Positions 11,666-22,255 of a DNA stretch of 64,000 bases are shown here, piece by piece. The position numbers and the translations under genes are program-made. Under the pieces are notes generated by a model. The model saw only the letters and a program-made list of their open reading frames with translations, was not told where the DNA came from and searched no databases. Within the stretch, counting starts at the first letter, position 1, and the number at the start of each line of letters is the position of its first letter. The DNA lies in NCBI RefSeq assembly GCF_008831285.2, contig NC_045140.1, forward strand, positions 4,195,528 through 4,259,527, read 5' to 3'. Source of the stretch: Nymphaea colorata. Lineage: Eukaryota; Streptophyta; Magnoliopsida; Nymphaeales; Nymphaeaceae.

Positions 11666-11827
11666 CTGATGCATGTCATTCCAGGAGCAAAGCCAACTCA
11701 AGAAGAAGCAATTGGAATTGTCAACCCAAAAGATGTAAAATTTGGTAGCAGGAAATATTACAGATCTGAAGGCTCTCTCACCACCCCTCCGTGCGCCAAA
11801 GGTGTGATTTGGACTATAGTTAAAAAG
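11666..11827 (+). pseudogene. Orphan alpha-carbonic-anhydrase exon
   Basis: An acceptor-like pyrimidine tract ending TTTTCAG precedes a 162-bp exon that closes at AAAAAG|GTGAAA. The 54 residues include EEAIGIVNPKDVKFGSRKYY and GSLTTPPCAKGVIWTIVKKV, which match the C-terminal core of plant alpha-type carbonic anhydrases (SLTTPPC...GVIWT is the family signature around the zinc site). The usual Glu in TPPCTEGV is Lys here, and RYIGSL is replaced by RSEGSL. A possible piece of the previous exon (FLHKYGG, near 11570) lies upstream, but the zinc-histidine exon and other exons were not found. It is most likely a fragment or pseudogene, less likely part of a gene with long introns. Confidence 0.7.
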
Positions 11828-12035
11828 GTGAAATATTATTTGCTATAGCAGAAAGCATCCTTGGTATGGGCTTTGCAGTACCTCCAGCTTCAAGATAGAC
11901 ATGGCAAGAGAGGCAACTGTGTTAAGCATCATACACAATATAAGTAGGTCGGTTAGTGAGACAGATGATCTCTGACTTTTCAGTTCTGATCGTGAGGTGA
12001 TCCATAACCAAGGATTTCTACTCGCCCAATTCCAG

Positions 12036-12129
12036 TGATTGCGACCTATGATACATAGGTATGGGTATGGGTACAGGTAAAACAATTTCAAAAAATATTG
12101 GTAAGGGGTATGGCAAAAACAAATGAGTA

Positions 12130-12177
<48 letters not shown>

Positions 12178-12450
12178 CAAAAACAAATGAGTATATATAT
12201 ATATATATGTATGTATGTATAGCTCATCATTAACACAATTTTTAATAGGTCATTTTGTAATTTCTACGTATAATATCATAAAACATAAATAAACTAACAA
12301 AAATATGATTACAATATAAGAAAAAGTAAAAAAAAAGTATGGTTTGAATCAGTTCTGAGCCGAAACTGATCCAAACATACCACCGCCATGCAGCCGTACC
12401 AGCATTGGCGTACCGCCATACTCGTACTGGTGACTTAGATTGCTACACGT
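12036..12450. repeat. MITE-like element with internal (TA)n
   Basis: Left edge reads 'gtgattgcgacc' then 'ataggtatgggtatgg'; right edge reads 'ccgccatactcgtactgg' then 'gacttagattgct'. The reverse complement of the right edge roughly matches the left one, so this may be a degenerate terminal inverted repeat of about 35 bp. The interior contains the (TA)n tract. Class and ends are uncertain. Confidence 0.4.
12133..12174. repeat. (TA)n microsatellite
   Basis: About 20 perfect AT dinucleotides, followed by 'ggcaaaaacaaatgagtat' and a second shorter run at about 12193-12208. The phrase 'ggcaaaaacaaatgagtat' occurs on both sides of the array. Confidence 0.95.
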
Positions 12451-13215
12451 TTCCTCGTGCCGAGTTTTGCCCTGAAAGGAAACCATATGAATCAAGGAAG
12501 GCGACCGAAGGTGGCGTTACGAAGAAACGTGATGTTCATGTTCATCTGGTAAAACATGAAAGGGCAACATAGTTGGGCACCCAAATGAAAGAGAGGTGCT
12601 ACAGGAAACAGTTATAAGGTGCGGAGACACAACTCAGCACTGAGCATTGTACACGAGTGCTGGTTTAAGTTGAAAACGTACACCATGAAATTGCATAAAA
12701 GGGAGGAGAAATTTCTCGACAGCAAAAGCGAAAACTGAAACTCTAAATCAGCATCTTAGACTAACATCTATGCCTTTTATTTATGAAAAGCATGGAGTTT
12801 ACGAACCTGCATATTTCCATATTAGTTCTGCACAATCAAGCACACAGCTTTGAATCATACACGAAGTTTTTCTAGGTTCCATATCTTGATGGAAGTGCTG
12901 AGCAGCCAATAGAGGCATGCTTACAGTAGCTAGTATGTTTTTGAGCCGGAGTTTTACTTCTTGTCTTCGTTGACAATGTTGTAAGCACCATATCAATCAA
13001 CCGATCAGCCTTAATGTAAAGAATATTGGAAGCTCTACCTCCTCTTTCATTTAGAGGTGGACATGAAAAATGAGTAGTTGTAAATGTTATGATTTCATAT
13101 TGTACAACAAACTTAGATGTTCCAAAATTTAATTCTAATGACAGGGATCTCTATGTTATCAAAAACATTGTCATTTTTTGTATTTTTGAGTTTTTATGCC
13201 ATAATAATTTCACTG
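12451..13215. other. Intergenic DNA, no gene recognised
   Basis: No convincing coding region. The minus-strand frame at 12799-12996 shows no domain. Confidence 0.4.
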
Positions 13216-13219
13216 CTGC

Positions 13220-13645
13220 CAAAGATATGTCATTAAAAATTTTAGCGGTATTCTCCATATGCCATTGAATTGTTTGACATGGCATGGAATGGATGCTGCT
13301 ATAAGGTCTTCAATGGCATTTAAAACTCACCATAGAATGACACCGCTAGCATACCTGGCATGTCACCGATAAATGCTACAGAAACTGCTTCTAATGGCAT
13401 CTTTAGAGATCTAGAGCCATTAAAACATCAACAATGACAATCTTTGTGTGTCACTGAATAACTTTTTAGTGACATGTGTTCAACACCACAGCCCCATTAA
13501 AGGCGTTTTGAAAAGTTTGCCATTGAACGTAATCAGCGACTGGGTACTCTGGCATTTATTTAAGATGGCACTCTATTTTTCTAACTGAAAGCCTTTATTG
13601 ACGTTTCTTAGATGCCACTAAACGTTATATGTATCTTATAGTGAA
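13220..13645. repeat. DNA-transposon remnant rich in ATGGCA/TGCCATT words
   Basis: The words TGCCATT, ATGGCAT, GCCATTAAA and TGCCACTAAA recur in both orientations about every 30-60 bp, together with 'gtcactgaat' and 'agtgacatg'. Such clustered short subterminal words are usual for CACTA/Spm-type elements. No CACTA terminus or transposase was identified, so the class is an inference. Confidence 0.4.
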
Positions 13646-14430
13646 CCGGTTGCCGGGATCCATCAGCCCTCTGCCACAATGATCTCAAGAGAAAGGAGAA
13701 GAAGATGCACCCTCCAATCCCTCTCTCTCTCCATTTATTTTATCCCTTTTGCATTGAATTCAAAGTTCCCTTCTTTGATTAATTCCTTTCTTCTTCCTCT
13801 TCCAATCAAATTGGTTGCGCAGTTTACAACCACCTAGTCTTGGTAACCAGTACTTTTCTATAAGAAGATTGGTTTAATAATAAAGCTTTGCCACACTTAT
13901 TAGCCTTTTCCATAGAAAAAAAGTCGTTCATAGTCTCAAAGGGCATAGTATAGGTGATCGGTGAGAGGTATACTGAGACTGTATTTTCAGTTTGATTCCG
14001 GTAAACACTAAACACTAGTGCAGCCTATGACCGAAGGCAAAGAGATTTTTCTTGAGAGAGAAGGGCCGGAGGGGGAAGGCTTCGGCTCTTTTACGAGCTT
14101 TAGATCGTAATCCTCTTGCTGAACCAAATCTCTCGTATTTTATAAGGTCAAATAACTTAGGACGTTACCTTTCCAACAAATCTATGTGCTATGCCATCCT
14201 AATTATTTTGATGGATGGTCGACCATCAGATCATATGATGTGCTTATGCTCAGCTGGCTAAATTAATGGTTGGATGAGATCAGCAACTGATGGAACATAG
14301 AACTACCCATGTGGCCACATTTGCTCTTACTAATTTCAACCAAAAATAAATATGAGGCAACATAGTTTCTAAATCTCCAGATGTTCATGGGAAAGGCTGC
14401 TAACCTCCCCTCTCCCTTTCCATTTAGATT
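13646..14430. other. Intergenic DNA, no gene recognised
   Basis: CT-rich and AT-rich sequence with no domain-bearing frame on either strand. Confidence 0.4.
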
Positions 14431-14439
14431 CAAATTTCA

Positions 14440-14660
14440 TAGTTGTAAACCAAATTTATTGGCAATGAACAGCCAAAGCTTCTTGACCGGGCCGCACCAT
14501 AGAACCAAATGAGTTTGGTGGATTCGTCATCACATTTACAAAGAATGCACATGTTGGCTAGGCTGATATTATAAGATTCAATCTCTTATATTTGTTCATG
14601 CTAGCCAAAAGGAGACACCATTGGTACTCTTGTTGCCAGAACTTTTCGGCAGTTGTTCAC
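14440..14660 (-). pseudogene. LINE zinc-binding (zf-RVT) domain relic
   Basis: On the minus strand one frame reads NMCILCKCDDESTKLIWF and continues FGCSL. This resembles the C-x2-C ... DES ... H/W ... C pattern of the zinc-binding region at the C-terminus of plant LINE reverse transcriptases. Upstream on that strand is a degenerate 'KRLNL'-type stretch that is also usual there. Stops interrupt the frame and no reverse transcriptase core remains. Confidence 0.5.
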
Positions 14661-14669
14661 ATAGGGATC

Positions 14670-15190
14670 AGGGGAATTAAAGTTTCTAAATTTTGATACA
14701 GATCCAAATATCATTTTGTAAAATTTTAATATAAAAAAATACAATTTTCTAAAATTTAGATATAAATTTGAATGAAAAAAAATTAAGGTGGAGCCTAAAC
14801 CCCACTTGCTCGTTGCTCGGCCTTCAGAGACGCAACTATAGAGAAGGACATCAATCCATTCAAACTACTACTGTTTACAAGAAGTGCATTATTAATGACC
14901 ACAATAATTTTCTTACATCATCATGCTGGACAGCGGTGTCTGTCTACTTGACGTGATTTGACATGATCCAGGATCTAGCTCTCTCTCTCTCTCTTTATAT
15001 TTATATATTGATCATACACTACCCTGTAACGAGAGGCCGAAGGAGTTTGTCATCCAAATCCAGAACGAGAAATCCACAAATTCTATAGATTGATAGATAA
15101 ATGTCTGTCAGAGCACATTTTGTTCGATGACCTACCCATGATCTCAAATTTGACAATTATATAGTTACTACATGAGATCCTACATGAGAT
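14670..15190. other. Intergenic DNA, no gene recognised
   Basis: Contains a short CT run near 14980 and a tandem repeat of 'ctacatgagatc' at about 15169-15192. No coding evidence. Confidence 0.4.
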
Positions 15191-15193
15191 CCA

Positions 15194-15638
15194 TAGAGAT
15201 GTCAATGGATCAAATTTGAATTGGACATTACTCTTTACCTAATCCAATTTGTCATACTTTCACATATTCGGATTTGAATACGATAAGAAAAGTCTTATAC
15301 CATATTTGAATCCAATTTTTAAGTTAACAATATGGAAGTGATCCGGATCTCACTTTTACTTTCAGATATGAATCCAAATTTGACTTTTAATATACAACTG
15401 AATGCAAACAGTACTGTTATAATATGCTAACAATCAATCAATTTTCAAAACATATATGACATTGGATATAGAATATTTATCTGAAACTGAATCCAAAACC
15501 CAATGAATGGATATTTACTTAAAATGTAATGGATATTTAATTTTGAACCTAATCAGACTTCTTAATTGGATATTAATCTTTTTTTCATATCTATTTTTTT
15601 CGAAGTAGTCCTCAAGATTCGACCCATTGACATTCCTA
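15194..15638. mobile_element. hAT-like MITE, about 445 bp
   Basis: The left end TAGAGATGTCAATGGATC and the reverse complement of the right end, TAGGAATGTCAATGGGTC, match at most positions and form a terminal inverted repeat. The word (A/G)ATGTCAATGG at the ends is typical of plant non-autonomous hAT elements. The interior is AT-rich with repeated 'ggatttgaat' and 'gaatccaattt' words and has no coding capacity. An exact 8-bp target duplication was not seen. Confidence 0.6.
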
Positions 15639-15879
15639 CCTCATTCTTTTATAGCAAACCTGAATCTTATTTGGCTTAGCAAGCTAAATTTAAGCGACCA
15701 TTTTTTAAATTATTAGATATTTTATGTCTTTGACGTCGTACTCACAGTTCACAGTTGAGACACTAAAATCTACTCAGTTGAAAGAATTTATATCTCTGTG
15801 TATTTAATGTACCTACATGACAATGCCACCAACCCTAATTACTCAACCTAGCCAGAATTGACTCCGTGGTTTATATTAT

Positions 15880-15885
<6 letters not shown>

Positions 15886-15956
<71 letters not shown>
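15886..15956. repeat. (TA)n microsatellite
   Basis: About 35 consecutive TA dinucleotides, bordered on both sides by 'ataatat' variants. Confidence 0.97.
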
Positions 15957-15959
<3 letters not shown>

Positions 15960-15962
<3 letters not shown>

Positions 15963-16496
15963 GATAATAATCAATGTTTAAAAAGTAATAACGAGTGAAT
16001 TGTCATAATCAACTTATGAGAATGGCAATGGGCGACACCTTAATGAACAACCTGTAATGATTTAAACGTTATTTTTAAAATCTTAAGCTATTTTTTCTGT
16101 GAAAACAACAAAATTTAAACAGCATTCAATAAATTTCTCAAAAACTTGAGACACATTTAAGTCTACTCTCCAGCCGTTCCCTGCATCAAATAGTCACCAA
16201 CATTGAATGAACTGCGATATGAATATGTACACTTGAACAGGACGGACAGGGATTCTTTGTACGAAAACCTTGTTTTTAAATATCACCGAATCCCAGGCAG
16301 AAACATGTCACATGTAGGTTTTCCTAACAATTTATTTTGGCGCCCTATCTCACACCGCCGTATTGGGGTCGTCGTCAGGCAGAGTTCTGCTGCCTTTAAT
16401 TGTCCTTAATTAAAGTTTCCCACCTCAAAGATGAGTAAAGGAGTGTTTGCCAGCCTACTGCCCATGAATAGTATTTTGAGCACTTTCATAATAATA

Positions 16497-16574
<78 letters not shown>

Positions 16575-17220
16575 TTGTTGTTAGATGTGTGATATAACTG
16601 CAGGTGAATACTAAAAGTATTTCATTTTACTGTTGAGTTGAAAGCTCAAGTCACCACCATTCCTTCTGTATGAGATCTTCTGTTCGTGGACCTTCATTAT
16701 GCTTTAACTCAATGTCTTCTTAGCACGAATAAGTGAAATTAAGAGATCGAAAAACAGGGAATAGTTGCTTACCAGCCCCGTCTCAACCATTGCACCAACC
16801 CACCAACCCTTTCGAAATCATTAGATGGTTATAATACAAAAATTTGCCACCACTCTAATCATTAATCGTAGTTAATCCAACTTTGTAAATATTTATTGCA
16901 TTATAAAATCATTGTTAATGCCGATGACGTGATTGTTTCTTAACAACAATGAAGGACTGTAATCTAGAGGCCCATGTATTGCTCATCATCGTCCTTAGTC
17001 GTTGTTGTAGCTCGAAAGTTAATTCTAGATTAATTTCTCAACTTCTACTTCACACTATATGAAAGAAACATCAAACTCTCAAATCATGCAAGAAATACCA
17101 GCTACAAATATTTCATAGTAAGAAATTATATGTATATATAAACAAAACAGGGAATCAACAGCAAGAAATTAAGGCAATGCATGACCGCACAACTTAGACG
17201 ATCATGCTTGGCGTGATGGA
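15960..17220. other. Intergenic DNA downstream of P450 copy 1
   Basis: No supported gene. The stretch before 17235 shares 'cacaactta' and 'catgct' words with the 3' flanks of P450 copies 2 and 3, so its last 100 bp are probably the 3' untranslated region of copy 1. A second (TA)n array sits inside. Confidence 0.4.
16500..16570. repeat. (AT)n microsatellite
   Basis: About 35 uninterrupted AT dinucleotides preceded by 'ataataataaat'. Confidence 0.97.
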
Positions 17221-17234
17221 ACTCAAATTTATGT

Positions 17235-19693
17235 CTATGGCGCTGCCAGGAGCTGGGCGAACGAGGGCCTCGGCTTGAACCGGACTCTGAGTCCATTCTT
17301 CATGTAAAGGGTGGTAGTCAATTTGGGCATCACCGGATGGTCCCTATCGATGCAAACAGAGTACCTCAACAGAAGGGACGCAGTCACCATCTTCATCTGG
17401 TTGTACGCAAATTTCTTCCCCAAGCACAGCCTCGGCCCCGCGTTAAACACAGCGTACTTGAACTGGCTCTCACTCACGAACTTCCCTTCTTTGATCCACC
17501 TCTCCGGCTTGAACTCCCCACAGTCCTTTCCCCATATCGATTCCATCCTGCCCATCGAGTATATGGAATACATAATCCTCGCGCCTTTCTTTATTCTGTT
17601 CCCGTCCGGAAACACATCGTCCGCCAGTGCCTCCTTGAAGTCCATGGGAACCGAGGGGTAGAGTCTGAGAGACTCCGAGAGTGCAGCCTGCAAGTACTCC
17701 ATCTTCTTCAGTTCATTTGGTGTGAAGACTATGTTGTACTTGGTACCCACCTGGCCAAGATTGAGTGAATCTCTTTGCTTCAGAACACTGTGTATCTCAT
17801 CAAGAATTCTGGTTTCTACGTTTGGGTTTTTGTCAAGGAGCCAAAAGAACCATGCCAGTGCCACGGAGCTGGTGTCCCGGCCAGCGAGAATGAAGCTTAT
17901 ACAGAAATCCTTCAAGAATTTGTCTGTATACAGAGGATTATGGGCCTCCATGAGAACTGATAGGAGGTCGGAGCGGTGGCTGAGACCGCCGAGCTTCTTC
18001 GACTCCGTTCGTCGCGTCAACACCGTCTTTTCCGCGAATTCGTGGACTTCCTTAACTGTTTCCTTGAGCTGCTTCTCTGAGCCCACCTGAAAGTACCTCA
18101 TTGCCTTCCAGACGAAGGGCGGAACTGTGAACCTGAAATCGTGGTTACCAGTTAAGTGAAAAGAAGTTAAGTTCAATTTTTTTCTTTTGTCATTTCTCTG
18201 TCTTTTCTTCACATGTATACCCGTTCTTTGTTACTTCCCTGTTATGCTTCATAGAGCAATAAAACCTTAGAAAATGTTATTAATGCATCTCACTTTCATA
18301 AATGTATCGTCCGAATCCTATAGGTAAATTTGAAAATTTATCACAATCTGATTCACGAGAATGAAGATAAAACTTATCGAATGTTATATAGACAAAACCG
18401 TCATTTATACGCTGGTCGGACAGATTACTGCCAAATTACTAACAAGGAGGAAAAAAATGACTTTCTAGATTACTGCGAAATTACTAACAAGGAGGAAAAA
18501 AATTACTAACAACTCCAAACACATACTACCCAAGCAGATGGTGTTTCGGGCTCCAAATATACCCATCGAAAAGACAAAAAATACTTCTTTTAACCTATAA
18601 AAGGCTGAGTTAACAAATTAAAAAAATTACAAAAAATACAAAATGAAAATTCCTACAAAAAAACTTATTATGCATTTGCTGATGCTTTCTAAATGGTAGA
18701 AAACGTGGTGTGTGTGTGCGCGTGTTCCCTATCCTTCTCCCTCCTCTTTCTTTATAAAACCGACATTTTTATTTTCTTATCAAACATTTTAAAAACATTA
18801 TCCAGTGCATTATTGTTGATCGAGTAGCGTAAAAAAAAAGAAAAATGTGGACTGTGGAGTTGTTGTAGTGTTAATTAAGTAAGTACATCGAGAAAAAATA
18901 TTTTATATTCCACCTCTCTCAGTCCCAACTCTCCCCCACGGACGCGAGCGCGCACACACACGCACACACTAGGACACGCACAAAGTGGCAGAAGTTAGGA
19001 CCTGAACAAGGAGTGCTCGGTGGCATGCTCGAAGGCGCGGGCGAAGGGAACGTCCGGCAGGTCGACGGCGAGGCATCCGGGGTCGACGCCGAACGCGGCC
19101 ATGCATATATTATCGAACGTGAAGCGGAGGAACACGTCCTGGAGGTCGACACTCCGGCCGTCCATGCTCAACTTCTCGGCGAGCTTGATGAGCTTGTTGT
19201 GCGTCAGTTCCTCGATGGTCTTGGCCGAGTACTCGACAAACCTCGCCGAATGCATCTCGGCGCTGGCCGCCCTCCTTTGATCCCTCCACACCTCGTCGTC
19301 GGCGTTGAAGATGCCGTCGCCGAGCAGCTCGGAGAACCTCTCCCTGTAGTACTTCCCCTTGGGGTAGTTCTTGAAGTTGGTCTTGAGTATGTATTCTATG
19401 TTCGCCGGGTCGACTGTGACGAGACCGAAGGCACCACCCTTCCACATGCCCCTGTAAGGGAAGGATCCTCCTGCTTCAATGAGGGCGCTGGTGACGTATT
19501 CGTAGACTTCATGCATGTGACAAAGAACGGTGGGGAGGCAGCCGAGCACCGGCCACTGCATTATTCCTCTGGAGGTCATCTTGTTCTTGATAGAACTAAA
19601 AATGAAGAGGCCAAGCAGGGAGATGGCAATATCTGACAGGGTTATGCCCTTCACTGCCTTCATTAACGCTTCCATCCATGCTGCTTCTCCCAT
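17235..19693 (-). CDS. Cytochrome P450, CYP86 family (copy 1)
   Basis: Exons on the minus strand are 19693-19002 (692 nt) and 18132-17235 (898 nt), coding 529 residues. The splice TTCAG|GT ... TTTCAG|G splits Arg231 in phase 2 and keeps the frame. Seen in the protein: an N-terminal membrane anchor (about 19-34), WPVLG hinge (47-51), C-helix WxxxR (136-140), FTFDNIC (191-197), FGVDPGCL (201-208), I-helix AGRDTS (314-319), ESLR (384-387), PERW (440-443) and the haem loop FNAGPRLCLG (460-469) with Cys467. Motifs YPSVP, SMGRMESIWGKD and KLTTTLYMKNG match plant CYP86B fatty-acid omega-hydroxylases as recalled. Such enzymes act at the endoplasmic reticulum and hydroxylate the terminal carbon of long or very-long-chain fatty acids for suberin. 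The ATG at 19693 is chosen because the TATA-like box lies upstream of it and the anchor follows directly. All motifs are intact. Subfamily and substrate are inferred. Confidence 0.93.
18133..19001 (-). other. Intron of P450 copy 1
   Basis: 869 bp, donor AG|GTCCTAAC and acceptor GATTTCAG|GTTC on the minus strand. Close to the donor it holds a CA/GT-rich microsatellite (about 18949-18971). It is the longest of the three paralogous introns. Confidence 0.88.
18423..18505. repeat. Two-copy tandem repeat of about 45 bp in the intron
   Basis: The unit beginning 'gattactgccaaattact' and running through 'aacaaggaggaaaaaaa' occurs at 18423 and again at 18468 with one substitution over most of the unit. 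Copies 2 and 3 show no equivalent, so the duplication is private to this intron. Confidence 0.8.
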
Positions 19694-19783
19694 GGCGAGA
19701 TGCAGTACTCTGTGTGACACAGTGGTAGATGGTTTTTCTTTCCTTTCTTGGAGGTTGCATTTGAAAACGCTGCACGCTTGCCG

Positions 19784-19790
19784 ATAAATA
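19784..19790 (-). promoter_or_regulatory. TATA-like box of P450 copy 1
   Basis: TATTTAT on the minus strand inside the word CTCTCTATTTATCGGC, about 93 nt before the start codon. The same word lies about 80 nt before the ATGs of copies 2 and 3, so it is conserved while neighbouring bases differ. Function as a core promoter is inferred. Confidence 0.6.
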
Positions 19791-19799
19791 GAGAGGGAG

Positions 19800-20690
19800 C
19801 TCAACTGTTTCTTTGACTAGATTTTATGTAATTAGCTGAAAAATAAGCGGTTCATCCTCCAAATTAAAGTTGATATGGGGCCCTCCTCATGTCCCCAAAC
19901 CTCAATTCGATTCTTGGTGTTAGAATTACGGTTGAGAGTTACCACACTCGGTGAATGGGTTTCGCTTGGCCCCCACCCTCTCCATATCTCTTTTTCTCTC
20001 TCTAACCGATTAGGTTGGGTTCCTCATTTGACTCTTCACTTACACTATCCTAACAGCATTGAGGAAGTTAAATTGGGGTTGAAGGTTACTGTTGAAGGTA
20101 ACTAAGTTATCTTGGATTTGTTTTATTTATCTTTTTTTTTTATGGAAAGCAAGTTTTGTATATTGTTTCTTGTATACAACGACAGTAGGCCGGATGTAGA
20201 CCCTGTTATCTGTTTACTTTCACGCCCAAACAAACAAATAGATTTGTAAATTAGTTTTATTCTCCCATTTAGTTTATATATATATATATATATATATATG
20301 TTAGAGACATCGAATCAAAAAATTTGATTCAGCAAAAGAATTATTTTCTAAATTGTTTTGTCAAGACAGTCAAATCAACAATTTTCTTTTGGCAGAAGAA
20401 TTATTTCCGAATTAATTCGTCAAAGACTGTTGGCTGATCAGGAATCGAAATAAAGACTCTCCAAAATGGCTAAAAGAGCTTGGCAGTATGCTCGCTTCCT
20501 GTGGTCTCCTTTTGTTATCTTTAAAATGAGAGAGGCCAAAATATTTTTTTGGAGATGTTCGCTTTTGCTGGTGATGGAGTGATAATGTTTGTTTACTGGT
20601 ATTGATTTGCTTGTCCAGCTGTGCGCAGAACCCTCGAGCACGAACCGTTTGCTTTTTCTTGTTTGCAAGAAATTGATCTTACAAATCTGC
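19800..20690 (-). promoter_or_regulatory. Upstream region of P450 copy 1
   Basis: Contains words shared with the upstream regions of copies 2 and 3 and with the orphan fragments near 29.2 and 60.5 kb: 'tttgactagattttatgtaa', 'aaagttgatatgggg', 'gactgttggctgatcagga', 'aaataaagact' and 'aaaatggcta'. A block with 'aattttcttttggcagaaga' occurs twice in variant form (20330-20360 and 20380-20410). It is the probable promoter and the left part of the duplicated intergenic unit. No specific factor site is claimed. Confidence 0.55.
20276..20300. repeat. Short (TA)n microsatellite
   Basis: About 12 TA dinucleotides in the upstream region of P450 copy 1. Confidence 0.9.
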
Positions 20691-21115
20691 CGACAAAAAT
20701 TTTGACGCTCTGACTTGTCTTTATATGGCTCTCAATTATGGAGATCAATAGGCATTGGTGAGCTCATTTAGGGGGGTGTTTGACAACCTCTGATTGAGAT
20801 CCATCGCTGATTTGAAATCTCTTTTAAATGCGTCCACATGATAAACAAACATTGAATAATTGTTAGATCTATAAAAAAATGAGGATTTGAGATCTTTAAT
20901 ATTTGACCAAAACTTCAGATTTGAGGTCCGATGGGAGGGAATTTGACCTCTAATCCTTGAATCTAAGATTCTTAATGATCTCAAATCGGCTTGTGGTTGA
21001 AACCGGAGGCTATCAAACACACCTTAGACGTGTACATTGGTCGCTGCAATTCATTAGTGTGACCTGCCATTATGATCTGGTCTTCAGAAAAATATCACCA
21101 CCAGGGTTTTGCCAC
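20690..21115. repeat. Unit-1 copy of duplicated intergenic segment a
   Basis: Pairs with 37525-37735: both hold 'ctaccgacaaa' or 'ctgccgacaaa', 'atatggctctcaattatgga' or the close 'gtatggctttccattatgga', and 'ggttttgccacctt'. Unit 1 has additional sequence at about 20760-21040. Non-coding. Confidence 0.6.
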
Positions 21116-21895
21116 CTTAGGCAGTTCAGGTACTGAACTTAATTCAACCCGTAATAAATAGAAAGAAAAATAACTTAGAATTGCACACTTTGAGTATGGA
21201 CCTCTTGATTTTCTTTCCAGCTCAAAAGCCAGAATGTTCTTGGTAAGGCATCCTGGAATGTCCATTGACGACTATGAAATGCTATCAATGTTTCGATTTT
21301 ATTTGAATAACGATGAATCCTCTTAGAACTAGCAAGATCATTTAGGCTTGCTTCGACATGTTTAAATTATCAGTGAACCCCGTGTAGTCCCTTGCCAATT
21401 ATGAGCATAATACCATGAGAATCTATTGCTTAATACCAATTCATGCATCACAATGGGGTCTTTTTCTTTTATGACGAACACTAACAAAAGCGATCAACCT
21501 TTTAATGGTGCAAAGTAACATCAGTAATGAGAGCCAAAAAGGTTAATAAGAAAGTTTTTCGGATGAGTGGGGTTTGACTCACCACCCGAAGAAGGCCGAA
21601 ACCCCAACCCAACCCGTCATTCTGATCATGCAACTACTGCCACACCACAAAGCGTTAATGAGTATAATACCACTAAAAGATTACTGATGAAACGTGCATG
21701 CATCAGTGAAGTGCACTGTTACTGTTATAAGTCTTCGATGTGCTTGCCAAATTAAGCTTGTAAGTCTTCATGCCAACGTTTGCAACTTATTTTCAAGAAA
21801 GTATTGCCCTTCTCTCTAGAACCCATCAACAACCGTAGTCTTCATGTTGTTATTCTCTAAAATAACTTCGTAATCTAAAAAATTAAATCAGCAAG
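21116..21895. other. Intergenic DNA, no gene recognised
   Basis: No domain-bearing frame. The part nearest 21.9 kb may extend the copia relic, but nothing confirms it. Confidence 0.35.
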
Positions 21896-21899
21896 TAGG

Positions 21900-22255
21900 T
21901 TCTCTTGGACAATGTTTAACCAATATGAAGTTGATGGAAATGCCAGGCTAGGACATAGGAACCTAAACGTAGGTGTTTTGGTGTTGAAAGAAGCGCGCTG
22001 CAACGTCCTTTAATTGGAATCTTAGTGTGGTTAGTAGTCCTAATATGCACTCTGCAATATTTCTCTTTAAAATCAACTAATACTTCTACCTTATGCAAAA
22101 TTATATGCTCATTAGTACCAGAATCAATGACGCTTAGACTAAAACTGAGGAACTCGCCCTTATTGTGTATGATGGCACAGTTGATAGTAAAGGCAAGTTT
22201 CAGAACCTTCTTCTTTTTCTCGTAAGAGTGAGTTGTGCCTGCCATTAGGTGCACA
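21900..22255 (-). pseudogene. Copia protease-region relic
   Basis: The minus-strand frame contains VIDSGTNEHI, like the IDSGA(T/N)EHI protease site of copia polyproteins, followed after about 15 residues by a stretch resembling the 'HTIPIKG ... L.VL' region, and it ends YVLAWHFHQLHIG where copia has a YVP.F..NLISV-type stretch. Only this part of pol remains and no LTR was recognised. The relic lies just before the start of the large duplicated block and is not in the unit-2 copy. Confidence 0.5.

Noticed and set aside
19013-19636. 207-codon plus-strand open frame
   Set aside because: Antisense shadow of P450 copy 1 exon 1. Equivalent frames occur opposite the other copies for the same reason.
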